NCBI GenBank assembly: GCA_949152475.1
Contig: CASCJZ010000001.1
Coordinates: 15,001 to 79,000 of the forward strand
Source of the DNA: Terebella lapidaria
Lineage: Eukaryota > Annelida > Polychaeta > Terebellida > Terebellidae
Length of the DNA stretch: 64,000 bases
Direction: 5' to 3'
In this document: positions 41,403 to 55,727 of the stretch, one piece after another
Layout of the letters: every line of letters starts with the position of its first letter
Position numbering within the stretch: the stretch's first letter is position 1
Program-made: the position numbers and the translations under genes
Notes under the pieces: model-generated
The model's input: only the letters and a program-made list of their open reading frames with translations
Told to the model about the DNA's origin: nothing
Database searches by the model: none

Positions 41403-44400
41403 GTGACAGATACAAGTACTTTCTCGAGGCAGATTCCTACTCGTCACCCGTAACATGTTCACCACAAGCACAGCATGAGACCATTCGCCGGCTCATCGGC
41501 TGAAAGCAGTTTTTCAACAATATATAGGAGATACTGGGTGTTTCGGACCTCACAATGTGGGAGTTCCGAAGCATTCAGGATTTCCTTTAAGCAGTCAGGA
41601 AAATGAAGTCGGCCGATGAGTGGGCAAATATTCTCACGGCGCGCTTTTGATATACTTTGGTGGTTGCTCTGTGATGCGACTTGCCACTTTTCCCAGATGA
41701 ATGACCCGAGCTAAGCCAACAGGAGGCGAGAGCCCGACGAAGGGCAACCGTCGGTGACCTGGAACTTGTTCCTAGTGAGCTTCTTTCAGTGAGCAGTCAC
41801 AGGCACTCGGCATTTTCTCGTTTAGTCAAACAGCTCTCATCCACTAGGACGTCGGCATGAGACAGACACAAGTACCCTCTCGAGGCAGATTCCTACTCGT
41901 CAACCGGAACATGTTCACCACAAGCACACCATGAGACCATTCGCCGGCTCATCGGCTGAAACCAGTTTCTCAACTATATAATAGGAAGGGCCGAGTGTGT
42001 GTGACAGCGTAGTCTCACTCAAGTCTCACTAAGACAGCTCGCGTCCTCTAGGACGTCGAGGGGTGACAGATACACGTACCCTCTCGAGGAAGAGCCCCAC
42101 TCTTGGCCAACTGAACGAAGCTCACCTGGAACAGGTTCCGGGTCACCGACGGTTGCATTTCTTCAGACTCTCTCCACCTGTCGGCTTAGCTCGGGTCATC
42201 AACGGTCACATAAAAGACCCACGAACTCAGTCTACGTCAAGTAGACGAAAACGATAGCAATAAAACCAACTCTCTTCATGACAGGTTTTGCACCACTACC
42301 ATCATGCTATGAAAAGCCTTAGCTCTGTCACCCGTCAGCTTTCGTGTGGTCAAACAGCTCGCATCCACTGGGACACTGTCAGGTGACAGATACAAGTACT
42401 TTCTCGAGGCAGATTCCTACTCGTCACCCGTAACATGTTCACCACAAGCACAGCATGAGACCATTCGCCGGCTCATCGGCTGAAAGCAGTTTTTCAACAA
42501 TATATAGGAGATACTGGGTGTTTCGGACCTCACAATGTGGGAGTTCCGAAGCATTCAGGATTTCCTTTAAGCAGTCAGGAAAATGAAGTCGGCCGATGAG
42601 TGGGCAAATATTCTCACGGCGGGCTTTTGATGTTTTACTTTGGTGGTTGCTCTGTGATGCGACTTGCCACTTTTCCCAGATGAATGACCCGAGCTAAGCC
42701 AACAGGAGGCGAGAGCCCGACGAAGGGCAACCGTCGGTGACCTGGAACTTGTTCCTAGTGAGCTTCTTTCAGTGAGCAGTCACAGGCACTCGGCATTTTC
42801 TCGTTTAGTCAAACAGCTCTCATCCACTAGGACGTCGGCATGAGACAGACACAAGTACCCTCTCGAGGCAGATTCCTACTCGTCAACCGGAACATGTTCA
42901 CCACAAGCACACCATGAGACCACTCGCCGGCTCACCCACTGACTCCATTTTTCTAACTATATATAGGAAGGGCCTTTTCAGCCTTTTCCTTTTTAGTAAA
43001 ACAGCTCGCGTCCTCTAGGACGTCGAGAGGTGACAGATACAAGTACCCTCTCGAGGAAGAGTCCCACTCTTGGCCAACGGAACGAAGCTCAGCTGGATCA
43101 GGTTCCGGGTCACCGACGGTTGCATTTCTTCAGACTCTCTCCACCTGTCGGCTTAGCTCGGGTCATCAAAGGTCACGTAAAAGACCCACGAACTCAGTCT
43201 ACGTCAAGTAGACGAAAACGAGAGCAATAAAACCAACTCTCTTCATGACAGGTTTTGCACCACTACCGTCATGCTATGAAAAGCCTTAGCTTACGACACA
43301 TTTTGCACGCTTTCGTGTGGTCAAACAGCTCGCGTCCACTATAACACTGACGGGTGACAGATACAAGTACCCTCTTGAGGCAGCATCCTACTTTTCACTC
43401 GAAAGATGTTCATCACAAGCACACCATGAGACCTTTCGCCAACTCACCGGCTGATAACATTTTCTTAAATATGTATAAGGAGTGCCGGGCGTTTGTGACA
43501 GCGCAGTCGCAGGCACTCGGCACTTACTGGTTTAGTCAAACAGCTCGCGTCCAGTAGGACGTCGACGGGTGACAGATACAAGTACCCTCTCGAGCAAGAG
43601 TCCTACTCCTGGCCCACTGAACGAAGCTCACTCGGAACATGTTACGGGTCACCGATGGTTGCCCTTCGTCGGGCTCTTTCCACCCGTCGGCTTAGTTCGG
43701 GTGATCAACGGACACGTAAAAGACTCAAGAACTCGGTCTAGGTCAAGTAGACAGGAACCAGTGACAAAGACAAGTACCCTCTCGAGGCAGGACGTCGAGG
43801 GGTGACAGATACATGTACCCTCTCGAGGAAGAGTCCCACCCTTGGCCCACTGAACGAAGCTCACCTGGATCAGGTTCCGGGTCACCGACGGTTGCATTTC
43901 TTCAGACTCTCTCCACCTGTCGGCTTAGCTCGGGTCATCAACGGTCACGTAAAAGACCCACGAACACAGTCTACGTCAAGTAGACGAAAACGAGAGCAAT
44001 AAAACCAACTCTCGTCAAGACAGGTTTTGCACCACTACCGTCATGCTATGAAAAGCCTTAGCTTATGACACATTTTGCACGCTTTCGTGTGGTCAAACAG
44101 CTCGCGTCCACTATAACACTGACGGGTGACAGATACAAGTACCCTCTCGAGGCAGCATCCTATTCTTCACTCACAAGATGTTCACCACAAGCACACCATG
44201 AGACCTTTCGCCGGCTGACCGGCCAATAACATTTTCCTAAATATGTATAAGGAGTGCCGGGGGTTTGTGACAGCGCAGTCGCAGGCACTCGGCACTTACT
44301 CGTTTAGTCAAACAGCTCGCGTCCAGTAGGACGTCGACTGGTGACAGATACAAGTACCCTCTCGAGCAAGAGTCCTACTCTTGGCCCACTGAACGAAGCT

Positions 44401-45195
44401 CACTCGGAACATGTTCCGGGTCACCGACGGTTGCCCTTCGTCGGGCTCTTTCCACCCGTCGGCTTAGTTCGGGTCATCAACGGACACGTAAAACACCCAA
44501 GAACTCGGAATAGGTCAAGTAGACGGAAACCAATGCGATAAAACCAACTCTTCTTATGACACGTGTTGCACCAGTACCATCATGCTATGAAAAGCCTCAG
44601 CTTATGACACATTTTGCATGCTTTCGTGTGGTCAAACAGCTCGCATCCACTGGGACACTGACGAGTGACAGAGACAAGTACCCTCTCGAGGCAGATTCCT
44701 ACTCGTCACCCGGAACATGTTTACCACACGCACACCATGAAACCATTCGCCGGCTCATCGGCTGAAAGCAGTTTCTCAACTATATAATAGGAAGGGCCGA
44801 GTGTGTGTGACAGCGTAGTCTCACTCAAGTCTCACTACTCACTAAGACAGCTTGCATCCTCTAGGACGTCGAGGGGTGACAGATACACGTACCCTCTCGA
44901 GGAAGAGTCCCACTCTTGGCCAACTGAACGAAGCTCACCTGGAACAGGTTCCAGGTCACCGACGGTTGCATTTCTTCGGACTCTCTCCACCTGTCGGCTT
45001 AGCTCGGGTCATCAACGGTCACGTAAAAGACCCACGAACTCAGTCTACGTCAAGTAGACGAAAACGATAGCAATAAAACCAACTCTCTTCATGACAGGTT
45101 TTGCACCACTACCATCATGCTATGAAAAGCCTTAGCTCTGTCACCCGTCAGCTTTCGTGTGGTCAAACAGCTAGCATCCACTGGGACACTGTCAG
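41403..45195 (+). repeat. Satellite 2 higher-order unit V1 (3,793 bp)
   Basis: A rearranged unit, 1,476 bp shorter than U1, with two module C copies (from about 41,525 and 42,489) and the private variant agtactttctcgagg at 41415 and 42395. Its right part is in register with the U units (39237/43030, 39776/43569, 41059/44852). It looks like the product of unequal exchange between non-equivalent monomers. Confidence 0.87.
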
Positions 45196-48100
45196 GTGAC
45201 AGATACAAGTACCCTCTCGAGGCAGCATCCTACTCTTCACTTGGACTATGTTCACCACAAGCACAACATGAGACCTTTCGCCGGCTCACCGGCCGATAAC
45301 ATTTTCCTAAATGTGTATAAGGAGTGCCGGGCGTTTGTGACAGCGCAGTCGCAGGCATTCGGCACTTACTCGTTTAGTCAAACAGCTCGCGTCCAGTAGG
45401 ACGTCGACGGGTGACAGATACAAGTACCCTCTCGAGCAAGAGTCCTACTCTTGGCCCACTGAACGAAGCTCACTCGGAACATGTTCCGGGTCACCGACGG
45501 TTGCCCTTCGTCGGGCTCTTCCCACCCGTCGGCTTAGTTCGGGTCATCAACGGACATTTTCTCTTTTCACCACAAGCAGACCATGAGACCTTTCACCGCC
45601 TAACCGGCCGATAACATTTTTCTAACTATCTATGGGAGATGCGGGTTGTTTGTGACAGCACAGTCACAGGCACTCGGCATTTTCTCTTTTAGTCAAACAG
45701 CTCGCGTCTACTAGGACGTCGACGGGTGTCAGATACACGTACCCTCTCGAGGAAGAGTCCTATTTCTGGCCCACTGGACGAAGCTCACCTGGAAGATGTT
45801 CCGGGTCACAGACGGTTGCTTTTCGTCGGGCTCTTTCCACCTGTCGGCCTAGCTCGGGTCATCAACGGTCACGTAAAACACCCAAGAACTCGGAATAGGT
45901 CAAGTAGACGGAAACCAATGCGATAAAACCAACTCTTCTTATGACACGTGTTGCACCAGTACCATCATGCTATGAAAAGCCTCAGCTTATGACACATTTT
46001 GCATGCTTTCGTGTGGTCAAACAGCTCGCATCCACTGGGACACTGATGGGTGACAGAGACAAGTACCCTCTCGAGGCAGATTCCTACTCGTCACCCGGAA
46101 CATGTTCACCACAAGCACACCATGAGACCATTCGCCGGCTCATCGGCCGATAACATTTTCCTAAATATGTATAAGGAGTGCCGGGCGTTTGTGACAGCGC
46201 AGTCGCAGGCATTCGGCACTTGCTCGTTTAGTCAAACAGCTCGCGTCCAGTAGGACGTCGACGGGTGACAGATACAAGTACCCTCTCGAGCAAGAGTCCT
46301 ACTCTTGGCCCACTGAACGAAGCTCACTCGGAACATGTTCCGGGTCACCGACGGTTGCCCTTCGTCGGGCTCTTTCCCCCCGTCGGCTTAGTTCGGGTCA
46401 TCAACGGACACGTAAAAGACTCAAGAACTCGGTCTAGGTCAAGTAGACGGAAACCAGAGCGATAAAACCAACTCTCTTTATGACACGTCTTGCACTACTA
46501 CCATCATGTTATGAAAAGCCTAGGCTTATGACACATTTCGCACGCTTTGGTGTGGTCAAACAGCTCACTTCCACTGGAAAACCGACGGGTGACCGATTCA
46601 AGTACTCTTTCGAAGCAGCGTACTACTTTTCACCCGGAACATGTTCACCACAAGCAGACCATGAGACCTTTCACCGCCTAACCGGCCGATAACATTTTTC
46701 TAACTATCTATGGAAGATGCGGGTTGTTTGTGACAGCACAGTCACATGCACTCGGCATTCTCTCTTTTAGTCAAACAGCTCGCGTCTACTAGGACGTCGA
46801 CGGGTGACAGATACACGTACCCTCTCGAGGAAGAGTCCTATTTCTGGCCCACTGGACGAAGCTCACCTGGAAGATGTTCGGGGTCACAGACGGTTGCTTT
46901 TCGTCGGGCTCTTTCCACCTGTCGGCCTAGCTCGGGTCATCAACGGTCACGTAAAACACCCAAGAACTCGGAATAGGTCAAGTAGACGGAAACCAATGCG
47001 ATAAAACCAACTCTTCTTATGACACGTGTTGCACCAGTACCATCATGCTATGAAAAGCCTCAGCTTATGACACATTTTGCATGCTTTCGTGTGGTCAAAC
47101 AGCTCGCATCCACTGGGACACTGACGGGTGACAGAGACAAGTACCCTCTCGAGGCAGATTCCTACTGGTCACCCGGAACATGTTCACCACAAGCACACCA
47201 TGAGACCATTCGCCGGCTCATCGGCTGAAAGCAGTTTCTCAACTATATAATAGGAAGGGCCGAGTGTGTGTGACAGCGTAGTCTCACTCAAGTCTCACTA
47301 AGACAGCTCGCGTCCTCTAGGACGTCGAGGGGTGACAGATACACGTACCCTCTCGAGGAAGAGTCCCACTCTTGGCCAACTGAACGAAGCTCACCTGGAA
47401 CAGGTTCCGGGTCACCGACGGTTGCATTTCTTCAGACTCTCTCCACCTGTCGGCTTAGCTCGGGTCATCAACGGTCACGTAAAAGACCCACGAACTCAGT
47501 CTACGTCAAGTAGACGAAAACGATAGCAATAAAACCAACTCTCTTCATGACAGGTTTTGCACCACTACCATCATGCTATGAAAAGCCTTAGCTCTGTCAC
47601 CCGTCAGCTTTCGTGTGGTCAAACAGCTCGCATCCACTGGGACACTGTCAGGTGACAGATACAAGTACCCTCTCGAGGCAGATTCCTACTCGTCACCCGT
47701 AACATGTTCACCACAAGCACAGCATGAGACCATTCGCCGGCTCATCGGCTGAAAGCAGTTTTTCAACAATATATAGGAGATACTGGGTGTTTCGGACCTC
47801 ACAATGTGGGAGTTCCGAAGCATTCAGGATTTCCTTTAAGCAGTCAGGAAAATGAAGTCGGCCGATGAGTGGGCAAATATTCTCACGGCGCGCTTTTGAT
47901 ATACTTTGGTGGTTGCTCTGTGATGCGACTTGCCACTTTTCCCAGATGAATGACCCGAGCTAAGCCAACAGGAGGCGAGAGCCCGACGAAGGGCAACCGT
48001 CGGTGACCTGGAACTTGTTCCTAGTGAGCTTCTTTCAGTGAGCAGTCACAGGCACTCGGCATTTTCTCGTTTAGTCAAACAGCTCTCATCCACTAGGACG

Positions 48101-50461
48101 TCGGCATGAGACAGACACAAGTACCCTCTCGAGGCAGATTCCTACTCGTCAACCGGAACATGTTCACCACAAGCACACCATGAGACCACTCGCCGGCTCA
48201 CCCACTGACTCCATTTTTCTAACTATATATAGGAAGGGCCTTTTCAGCCTTTTCCTTTTTAGTAAAACAGCTCGCGTCCTCTAGGACGTCGAGAGGTGAC
48301 AGATACAAGTACCCTCTCGAGGAAGAGTCCCACTCTTGGCCAACGGAACGAAGCTCAGCTGGATCAGGTTCCGGGTCACCGACGGTTGCATTTCTTCAGA
48401 CTCTCTCCACCTGTCGGCTTAGCTCGGGTCATCAAAGGTCACGTAAAAGACCCACGAACTCAGTCTACGTCAAGTAGACGAAAACGAGAGCAATAAAACC
48501 AACTCTCTTCATGACAGGTTTTGCACCACTACCGTCATGCTATGAAAAGCCTTAGCTTACGACACATTTTGCACGCTTTCGTGTGGTCAAACAGCTCGCG
48601 TCCACTTTAACACTGACGGGTGACAGATACAAGTACCCTCTTGAGGCAGCATCCTACTTTTCACTCGAAAGATGTTCACCACAAGCACACCATGAGACCT
48701 TTCGCCAACTCACCGGCTGATAACATTTTCTTAAATATGTATAAGGAGTGCCGGGCGTTTGTGACAGCGCAGTCGCAGGCACTCGGCACTTACTGGTTTA
48801 GTCAAACAGCTCGCGTCCAGTAGGACGTCGACGGGTGACAGATACAAGTACCCTCTCGAGCAAGAGTCCTACTCCTGGCCCACTGAACGAAGCTCACTCG
48901 GAACATGTTACGGGTCACCGATGGTTGCCCTTCGTCGGGCTCTTTCCACCCGTCGGCTTAGTTCGGGTGATCAACGGACACGTAAAAGACTCAAGAACTC
49001 GGTCTAGGTCAAGTAGACAGGAACCAGTGACAAAGACAAGTACCCTCTCGAGGCAGGACGTCGAGGGGTGACAGATACATGTACCCTCTCGAGGAAGAGT
49101 CCCACCCTTGGCCCACTGAACGAAGCTCACCTGGATCAGGTTCCGGGTCACCGACGGTTGCATTTCTTCAGACTCTCTCCACCTGTCGGCTTAGCTCGGG
49201 TCATCAACGGTCACGTAAAAGACCCACGAACACAGTCTACGTCAAGTAGACGAAAACGAGAGCAATAAAACCAACTCTCGTCAAGACAGGTTTTGCACCA
49301 CTACCGTCATGCTATGAAAAGCCTTAGCTTATGACACATTTTGCACGCTTTCGTGTGGTCAAACAGCTCGCGTCCACTATAACACTGACGGGTGACAGAT
49401 ACAAGTACCCTCTCGAGGCAGCATCCTATTCTTCACTCACAAGATGTTCACCACAAGCACACCATGAGACCTTTCGCCGGCTGACCGGCCAATAACATTT
49501 TCCTAAATATGTATAAGGAGTGCCGGGGGTTTGTGACAGCGCAGTCGCAGGCACTCGGCACTTACTCGTTTAGTCAAACAGCTCGCGTCCAGTAGGACGT
49601 CGACTGGTGACAGATACAAGTACCCTCTCGAGCAAGAGTCCTACTCTTGGCCCACTGAACGAAGCTCACTCGGAACATGTTCCGGGTCACCGACGGTTGC
49701 CCTTCGTCGGGCTCTTTCCACCCGTCGGCTTAGTTCGGGTCATCAACGGACACGTAAAACACCCAAGAACTCGGAATAGGTCAAGTAGACGGAAACCAAT
49801 GCGATAAAACCAACTCTTCTTATGACACGTGTTGCACCAGTACCATCATGCTATGAAAAGCCTCAGCTTATGACACATTTTGCATGCTTTCGTGTGGTCA
49901 AACAGCTCGCATCCACTGGGACACTGACGAGTGACAGAGACAAGTACCCTCTCGAGGCAGATTCCTACTCGTCACCCGGAACATGTTTACCACACGCACA
50001 CCATGAAACCATTCGCCGGCTCATCGGCTGAAAGCAGTTTCTCAACTATATAATAGGAAGGGCCGAGTGTGTGTGACAGCGTAGTCTCACTCAAGTCTCA
50101 CTACTCACTAAGACAGCTTGCATCCTCTAGGACGTCGAGGGGTGACAGATACACGTACCCTCTCGAGGAAGAGTCCCACTCTTGGCCAACTGAACGAAGC
50201 TCACCTGGAACAGGTTCCAGGTCACCGACGGTTGCATTTCTTCGGACTCTCTCCACCTGTCGGCTTAGCTCGGGTCATCAACGGTCACGTAAAAGACCCA
50301 CGAACTCAGTCTACGTCAAGTAGACGAAAACGATAGCAATAAAACCAACTCTCTTCATGACAGGTTTTGCACCACTACCATCATGCTATGAAAAGCCTTA
50401 GCTCTGTCACCCGTCAGCTTTCGTGTGGTCAAACAGCTAGCATCCACTGGGACACTGTCAG
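45196..50461 (+). repeat. Satellite 2 higher-order unit U2 (5,266 bp)
   Basis: In register with U1 and U3. It is 3 bp shorter than U1 because module C near 47888 reads gcgcttttgatatac. It has a private ctttccccccgtcgg near 46375, where U1 and U3 have ctttccacccgtcgg. Confidence 0.88.
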
Positions 50462-53400
50462 GTGACAGATACAAGTACCCTCTCGAGGCAGCATCCTACT
50501 CTTCACTTGGACTATGTTCACCACAAGCACAACATGAGACCTTTCGCCGGCTCACCGGCCGATAACATTTTCCTAAATGTGTATAAGGAGTGCCGGGCGT
50601 TTGTGACAGCGCAGTCGCAGGCATTCGGCACTTACTCGTTTAGTCAAACAGCTCGCGTCCAGTAGGACGTCGACGGGTGACAGATACAAGTACCCTCTCG
50701 AGCAAGAGTCCTACTCTTGGCCCACTGAACGAAGCTCACTCGGAACATGTTCCGGGTCACCGACGGTTGCCCTTCGTCGGGCTCTTCCCACCCGTCGGCT
50801 TAGTTCGGGTCATCAACGGACATTTTCTCTTTTCACCACAAGCAGACCATGAGACCTTTCACCGCCTAACCGGCCGATAACATTTTTCTAACTATCTATG
50901 GGAGATGCGGGTTGTTTGTGACAGCACAGTCACAGGCACTCGGCATTTTCTCTTTTAGTCAAACAGCTCGCGTCTACTAGGACGTCGACGGGTGTCAGAT
51001 ACACGTACCCTCTCGAGGAAGAGTCCTATTTCTGGCCCACTGGACGAAGCTCACCTGGAAGATGTTCCGGGTCACAGACGGTTGCTTTTCGTCGGGCTCT
51101 TTCCACCTGTCGGCCTAGCTCGGGTCATCAACGGTCACGTAAAACACCCAAGAACTCGGAATAGGTCAAGTAGACGGAAACCAATGCGATAAAACCAACT
51201 CTTCTTATGACACGTGTTGCACCAGTACCATCATGCTATGAAAAGCCTCAGCTTATGACACATTTTGCATGCTTTCGTGTGGTCAAACAGCTCGCATCCA
51301 CTGGGACACTGATGGGTGACAGAGACAAGTACCCTCTCGAGGCAGATTCCTACTCGTCACCCGGAACATGTTCACCACAAGCACACCATGAGACCATTCG
51401 CCGGCTCATCGGCCGATAACATTTTCCTAAATATGTATAAGGAGTGCCGGGCGTTTGTGACAGCGCAGTCGCAGGCATTCGGCACTTGCTCGTTTAGTCA
51501 AACAGCTCGCGTCCAGTAGGACGTCGACGGGTGACAGATACAAGTACCCTCTCGAGCAAGAGTCCTACTCTTGGCCCACTGAACGAAGCTCACTCGGAAC
51601 ATGTTCCGGGTCACCGACGGTTGCCCTTCGTCGGGCTCTTTCCACCCGTCGGCTTAGTTCGGGTCATCAACGGACACGTAAAAGACTCAAGAACTCGGTC
51701 TAGGTCAAGTAGACGGAAACCAGAGCGATAAAACCAACTCTCTTTATGACACGTCTTGCACTACTACCATCATGTTATGAAAAGCCTAGGCTTATGACAC
51801 ATTTCGCACGCTTTGGTGTGGTCAAACAGCTCACTTCCACTGGAAAACCGACGGGTGACCGATTCAAGTACTCTTTCGAAGCAGCGTACTACTTTTCACC
51901 CGGAACATGTTCACCACAAGCAGACCATGAGACCTTTCACCGCCTAACCGGCCGATAACATTTTTCTAACTATCTATGGAAGATGCGGGTTGTTTGTGAC
52001 AGCACAGTCACATGCACTCGGCATTCTCTCTTTTAGTCAAACAGCTCGCGTCTACTAGGACGTCGACGGGTGACAGATACACGTACCCTCTCGAGGAAGA
52101 GTCCTATTTCTGGCCCACTGGACGAAGCTCACCTGGAAGATGTTCGGGGTCACAGACGGTTGCTTTTCGTCGGGCTCTTTCCACCTGTCGGCCTAGCTCG
52201 GGTCATCAACGGTCACGTAAAACACCCAAGAACTCGGAATAGGTCAAGTAGACGGAAACCAATGCGATAAAACCAACTCTTCTTATGACACGTGTTGCAC
52301 CAGTACCATCATGCTATGAAAAGCCTCAGCTTATGACACATTTTGCATGCTTTCGTGTGGTCAAACAGCTCGCATCCACTGGGACACTGACGGGTGACAG
52401 AGACAAGTACCCTCTCGAGGCAGATTCCTACTGGTCACCCGGAACATGTTCACCACAAGCACACCATGAGACCATTCGCCGGCTCATCGGCTGAAAGCAG
52501 TTTCTCAACTATATAATAGGAAGGGCCGAGTGTGTGTGACAGCGTAGTCTCACTCAAGTCTCACTAAGACAGCTCGCGTCCTCTAGGACGTCGAGGGGTG
52601 ACAGATACACGTACCCTCTCGAGGAAGAGTCCCACTCTTGGCCAACTGAACGAAGCTCACCTGGAACAGGTTCCGGGTCACCGACGGTTGCATTTCTTCA
52701 GACTCTCTCCACCTGTCGGCTTAGCTCGGGTCATCAACGGTCACGTAAAAGACCCACGAACTCAGTCTACGTCAAGTAGACGAAAACGATAGCAATAAAA
52801 CCAACTCTCTTCATGACAGGTTTTGCACCACTACCATCATGCTATGAAAAGCCTTAGCTCTGTCACCCGTCAGCTTTCGTGTGGTCAAACAGCTCGCATC
52901 CACTGGGACACTGTCAGGTGACAGATACAAGTACCCTCTCGAGGCAGATTCCTACTCGTCACCCGTAACATGTTCACCACAAGCACAGCATGAGACCATT
53001 CGCCGGCTCATCGGCTGAAAGCAGTTTTTCAACAATATATAGGAGATACTGGGTGTTTCGGACCTCACAATGTGGGAGTTCCGAAGCATTCAGGATTTCC
53101 TTTAAGCAGTCAGGAAAATGAAGTCGGCCGATGAGTGGGCAAATATTCTCACGGCGCGCTTTTGATATACTTTGGTGGTTGCTCTGTGATGCGACTTGCC
53201 ACTTTTCCCAGATGAATGACCCGAGCTAAGCCAACAGGAGGCGAGAGCCCGACGAAGGGCAACCGTCGGTGACCTGGAACTTGTTCCTAGTGAGCTTCTT
53301 TCAGTGAGCAGTCACAGGCACTCGGCATTTTCTCGTTTAGTCAAACAGCTCTCATCCACTAGGACGTCGGCATGAGACAGACACAAGTACCCTCTCGAGG

Positions 53401-55727
53401 CAGATTCCTACTCGTCAACCGGAACATGTTCACCACAAGCACACCATGAGACCACTCGCCGGCTCACCCACTGACTCCATTTTTCTAACTATATATAGGA
53501 AGGGCCTTTTCAGCCTTTTCCTTTTTAGTAAAACAGCTCGCGTCCTCTAGGACGTCGAGAGGTGACAGATACAAGTACCCTCTCGAGGAAGAGTCCCACT
53601 CTTGGCCAACGGAACGAAGCTCAGCTGGATCAGGTTCCGGGTCACCGACGGTTGCATTTCTTCAGACTCTCTCCACCTGTCGGCTTAGCTCGGGTCATCA
53701 AAGGTCACGTAAAAGACCCACGAACTCAGTCTACGTCAAGTAGACGAAAACGAGAGCAATAAAACCAACTCTCTTCATGACAGGTTTTGCACCACTACCG
53801 TCATGCTATGAAAAGCCTTAGCTTACGACACATTTTGCACGCTTTCGTGTGGTCAAACAGCTCGCGTCCACTTTAACACTGACGGGTGACAGATACAAGT
53901 ACCCTCTTGAGGCAGCATCCTACTTTTCACTCGAAAGATGTTCACCACAAGCACACCATGAGACCTTTCGCCAACTCACCGGCTGATAACATTTTCTTAA
54001 ATATGTATAAGGAGTGCCGGGCGTTTGTGACAGCGCAGTCGCAGGCACTCGGCACTTACTGGTTTAGTCAAACAGCTCGCGTCCAGTAGGACGTCGACGG
54101 GTGACAGATACAAGTACCCTCTCGAGCAAGAGTCCTACTCCTGGCCCACTGAACGAAGCTCACTCGGAACATGTTACGGGTCACCGATGGTTGCCCTTCG
54201 TCGGGCTCTTTCCACCCGTCGGCTTAGTTCGGGTGATCAACGGACACGTAAAAGACTCAAGAACTCGGTCTAGGTCAAGTAGACAGGAACCAGTGACAAA
54301 GACAAGTACCCTCTCGAGGCAGGACGTCGAGGGGTGACAGATACATGTACCCTCTCGAGGAAGAGTCCCACCCTTGGCCCACTGAACGAAGCTCACCTGG
54401 ATCAGGTTCCGGGTCACCGACGGTTGCATTTCTTCAGACTCTCTCCACCTGTCGGCTTAGCTCGGGTCATCAACGGTCACGTAAAAGACCCACGAACACA
54501 GTCTACGTCAAGTAGACGAAAACGAGAGCAATAAAACCAACTCTCGTCAAGACAGGTTTTGCACCACTACCGTCATGCTATGAAAAGCCTTAGCTTATGA
54601 CACATTTTGCACGCTTTCGTGTGGTCAAACAGCTCGCGTCCACTATAACACTGACGGGTGACAGATACAAGTACCCTCTCGAGGCAGCATCCTATTCTTC
54701 ACTCACAAGATGTTCACCACAAGCACACCATGAGACCTTTCGCCGGCTGACCGGCCAATAACATTTTCCTAAATATGTATAAGGAGTGCCGGGGGTTTGT
54801 GACAGCGCAGTCGCAGGCACTCGGCACTTACTCGTTTAGTCAAACAGCTCGCGTCCAGTAGGACGTCGACTGGTGACAGATACAAGTACCCTCTCGAGCA
54901 AGAGTCCTACTCTTGGCCCACTGAACGAAGCTCACTCGGAACATGTTCCGGGTCACCGACGGTTGCCCTTCGTCGGGCTCTTTCCACCCGTCGGCTTAGT
55001 TCGGGTCATCAACGGACACGTAAAACACCCAAGAACTCGGAATAGGTCAAGTAGACGGAAACCAATGCGATAAAACCAACTCTTCTTATGACACGTGTTG
55101 CACCAGTACCATCATGCTATGAAAAGCCTCAGCTTATGACACATTTTGCATGCTTTCGTGTGGTCAAACAGCTCGCATCCACTGGGACACTGACGAGTGA
55201 CAGAGACAAGTACCCTCTCGAGGCAGATTCCTACTCGTCACCCGGAACATGTTTACCACACGCACACCATGAAACCATTCGCCGGCTCATCGGCTGAAAG
55301 CAGTTTCTCAACTATATAATAGGAAGGGCCGAGTGTGTGTGACAGCGTAGTCTCACTCAAGTCTCACTACTCACTAAGACAGCTTGCATCCTCTAGGACG
55401 TCGAGGGGTGACAGATACACGTACCCTCTCGAGGAAGAGTCCCACTCTTGGCCAACTGAACGAAGCTCACCTGGAACAGGTTCCAGGTCACCGACGGTTG
55501 CATTTCTTCGGACTCTCTCCACCTGTCGGCTTAGCTCGGGTCATCAACGGTCACGTAAAAGACCCACGAACTCAGTCTACGTCAAGTAGACGAAAACGAT
55601 AGCAATAAAACCAACTCTCTTCATGACAGGTTTTGCACCACTACCATCATGCTATGAAAAGCCTTAGCTCTGTCACCCGTCAGCTTTCGTGTGGTCAAAC
55701 AGCTAGCATCCACTGGGACACTGTCAG
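50462..55727 (+). repeat. Satellite 2 higher-order unit U3 (5,266 bp)
   Basis: Spacing from U2 is exactly 5,266 bp at every landmark I compared (45411/50677, 46804/52070, 48296/53562, 49607/54873). Almost no differences from U2 are visible apart from the U2-private base near 46375. Confidence 0.88.
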
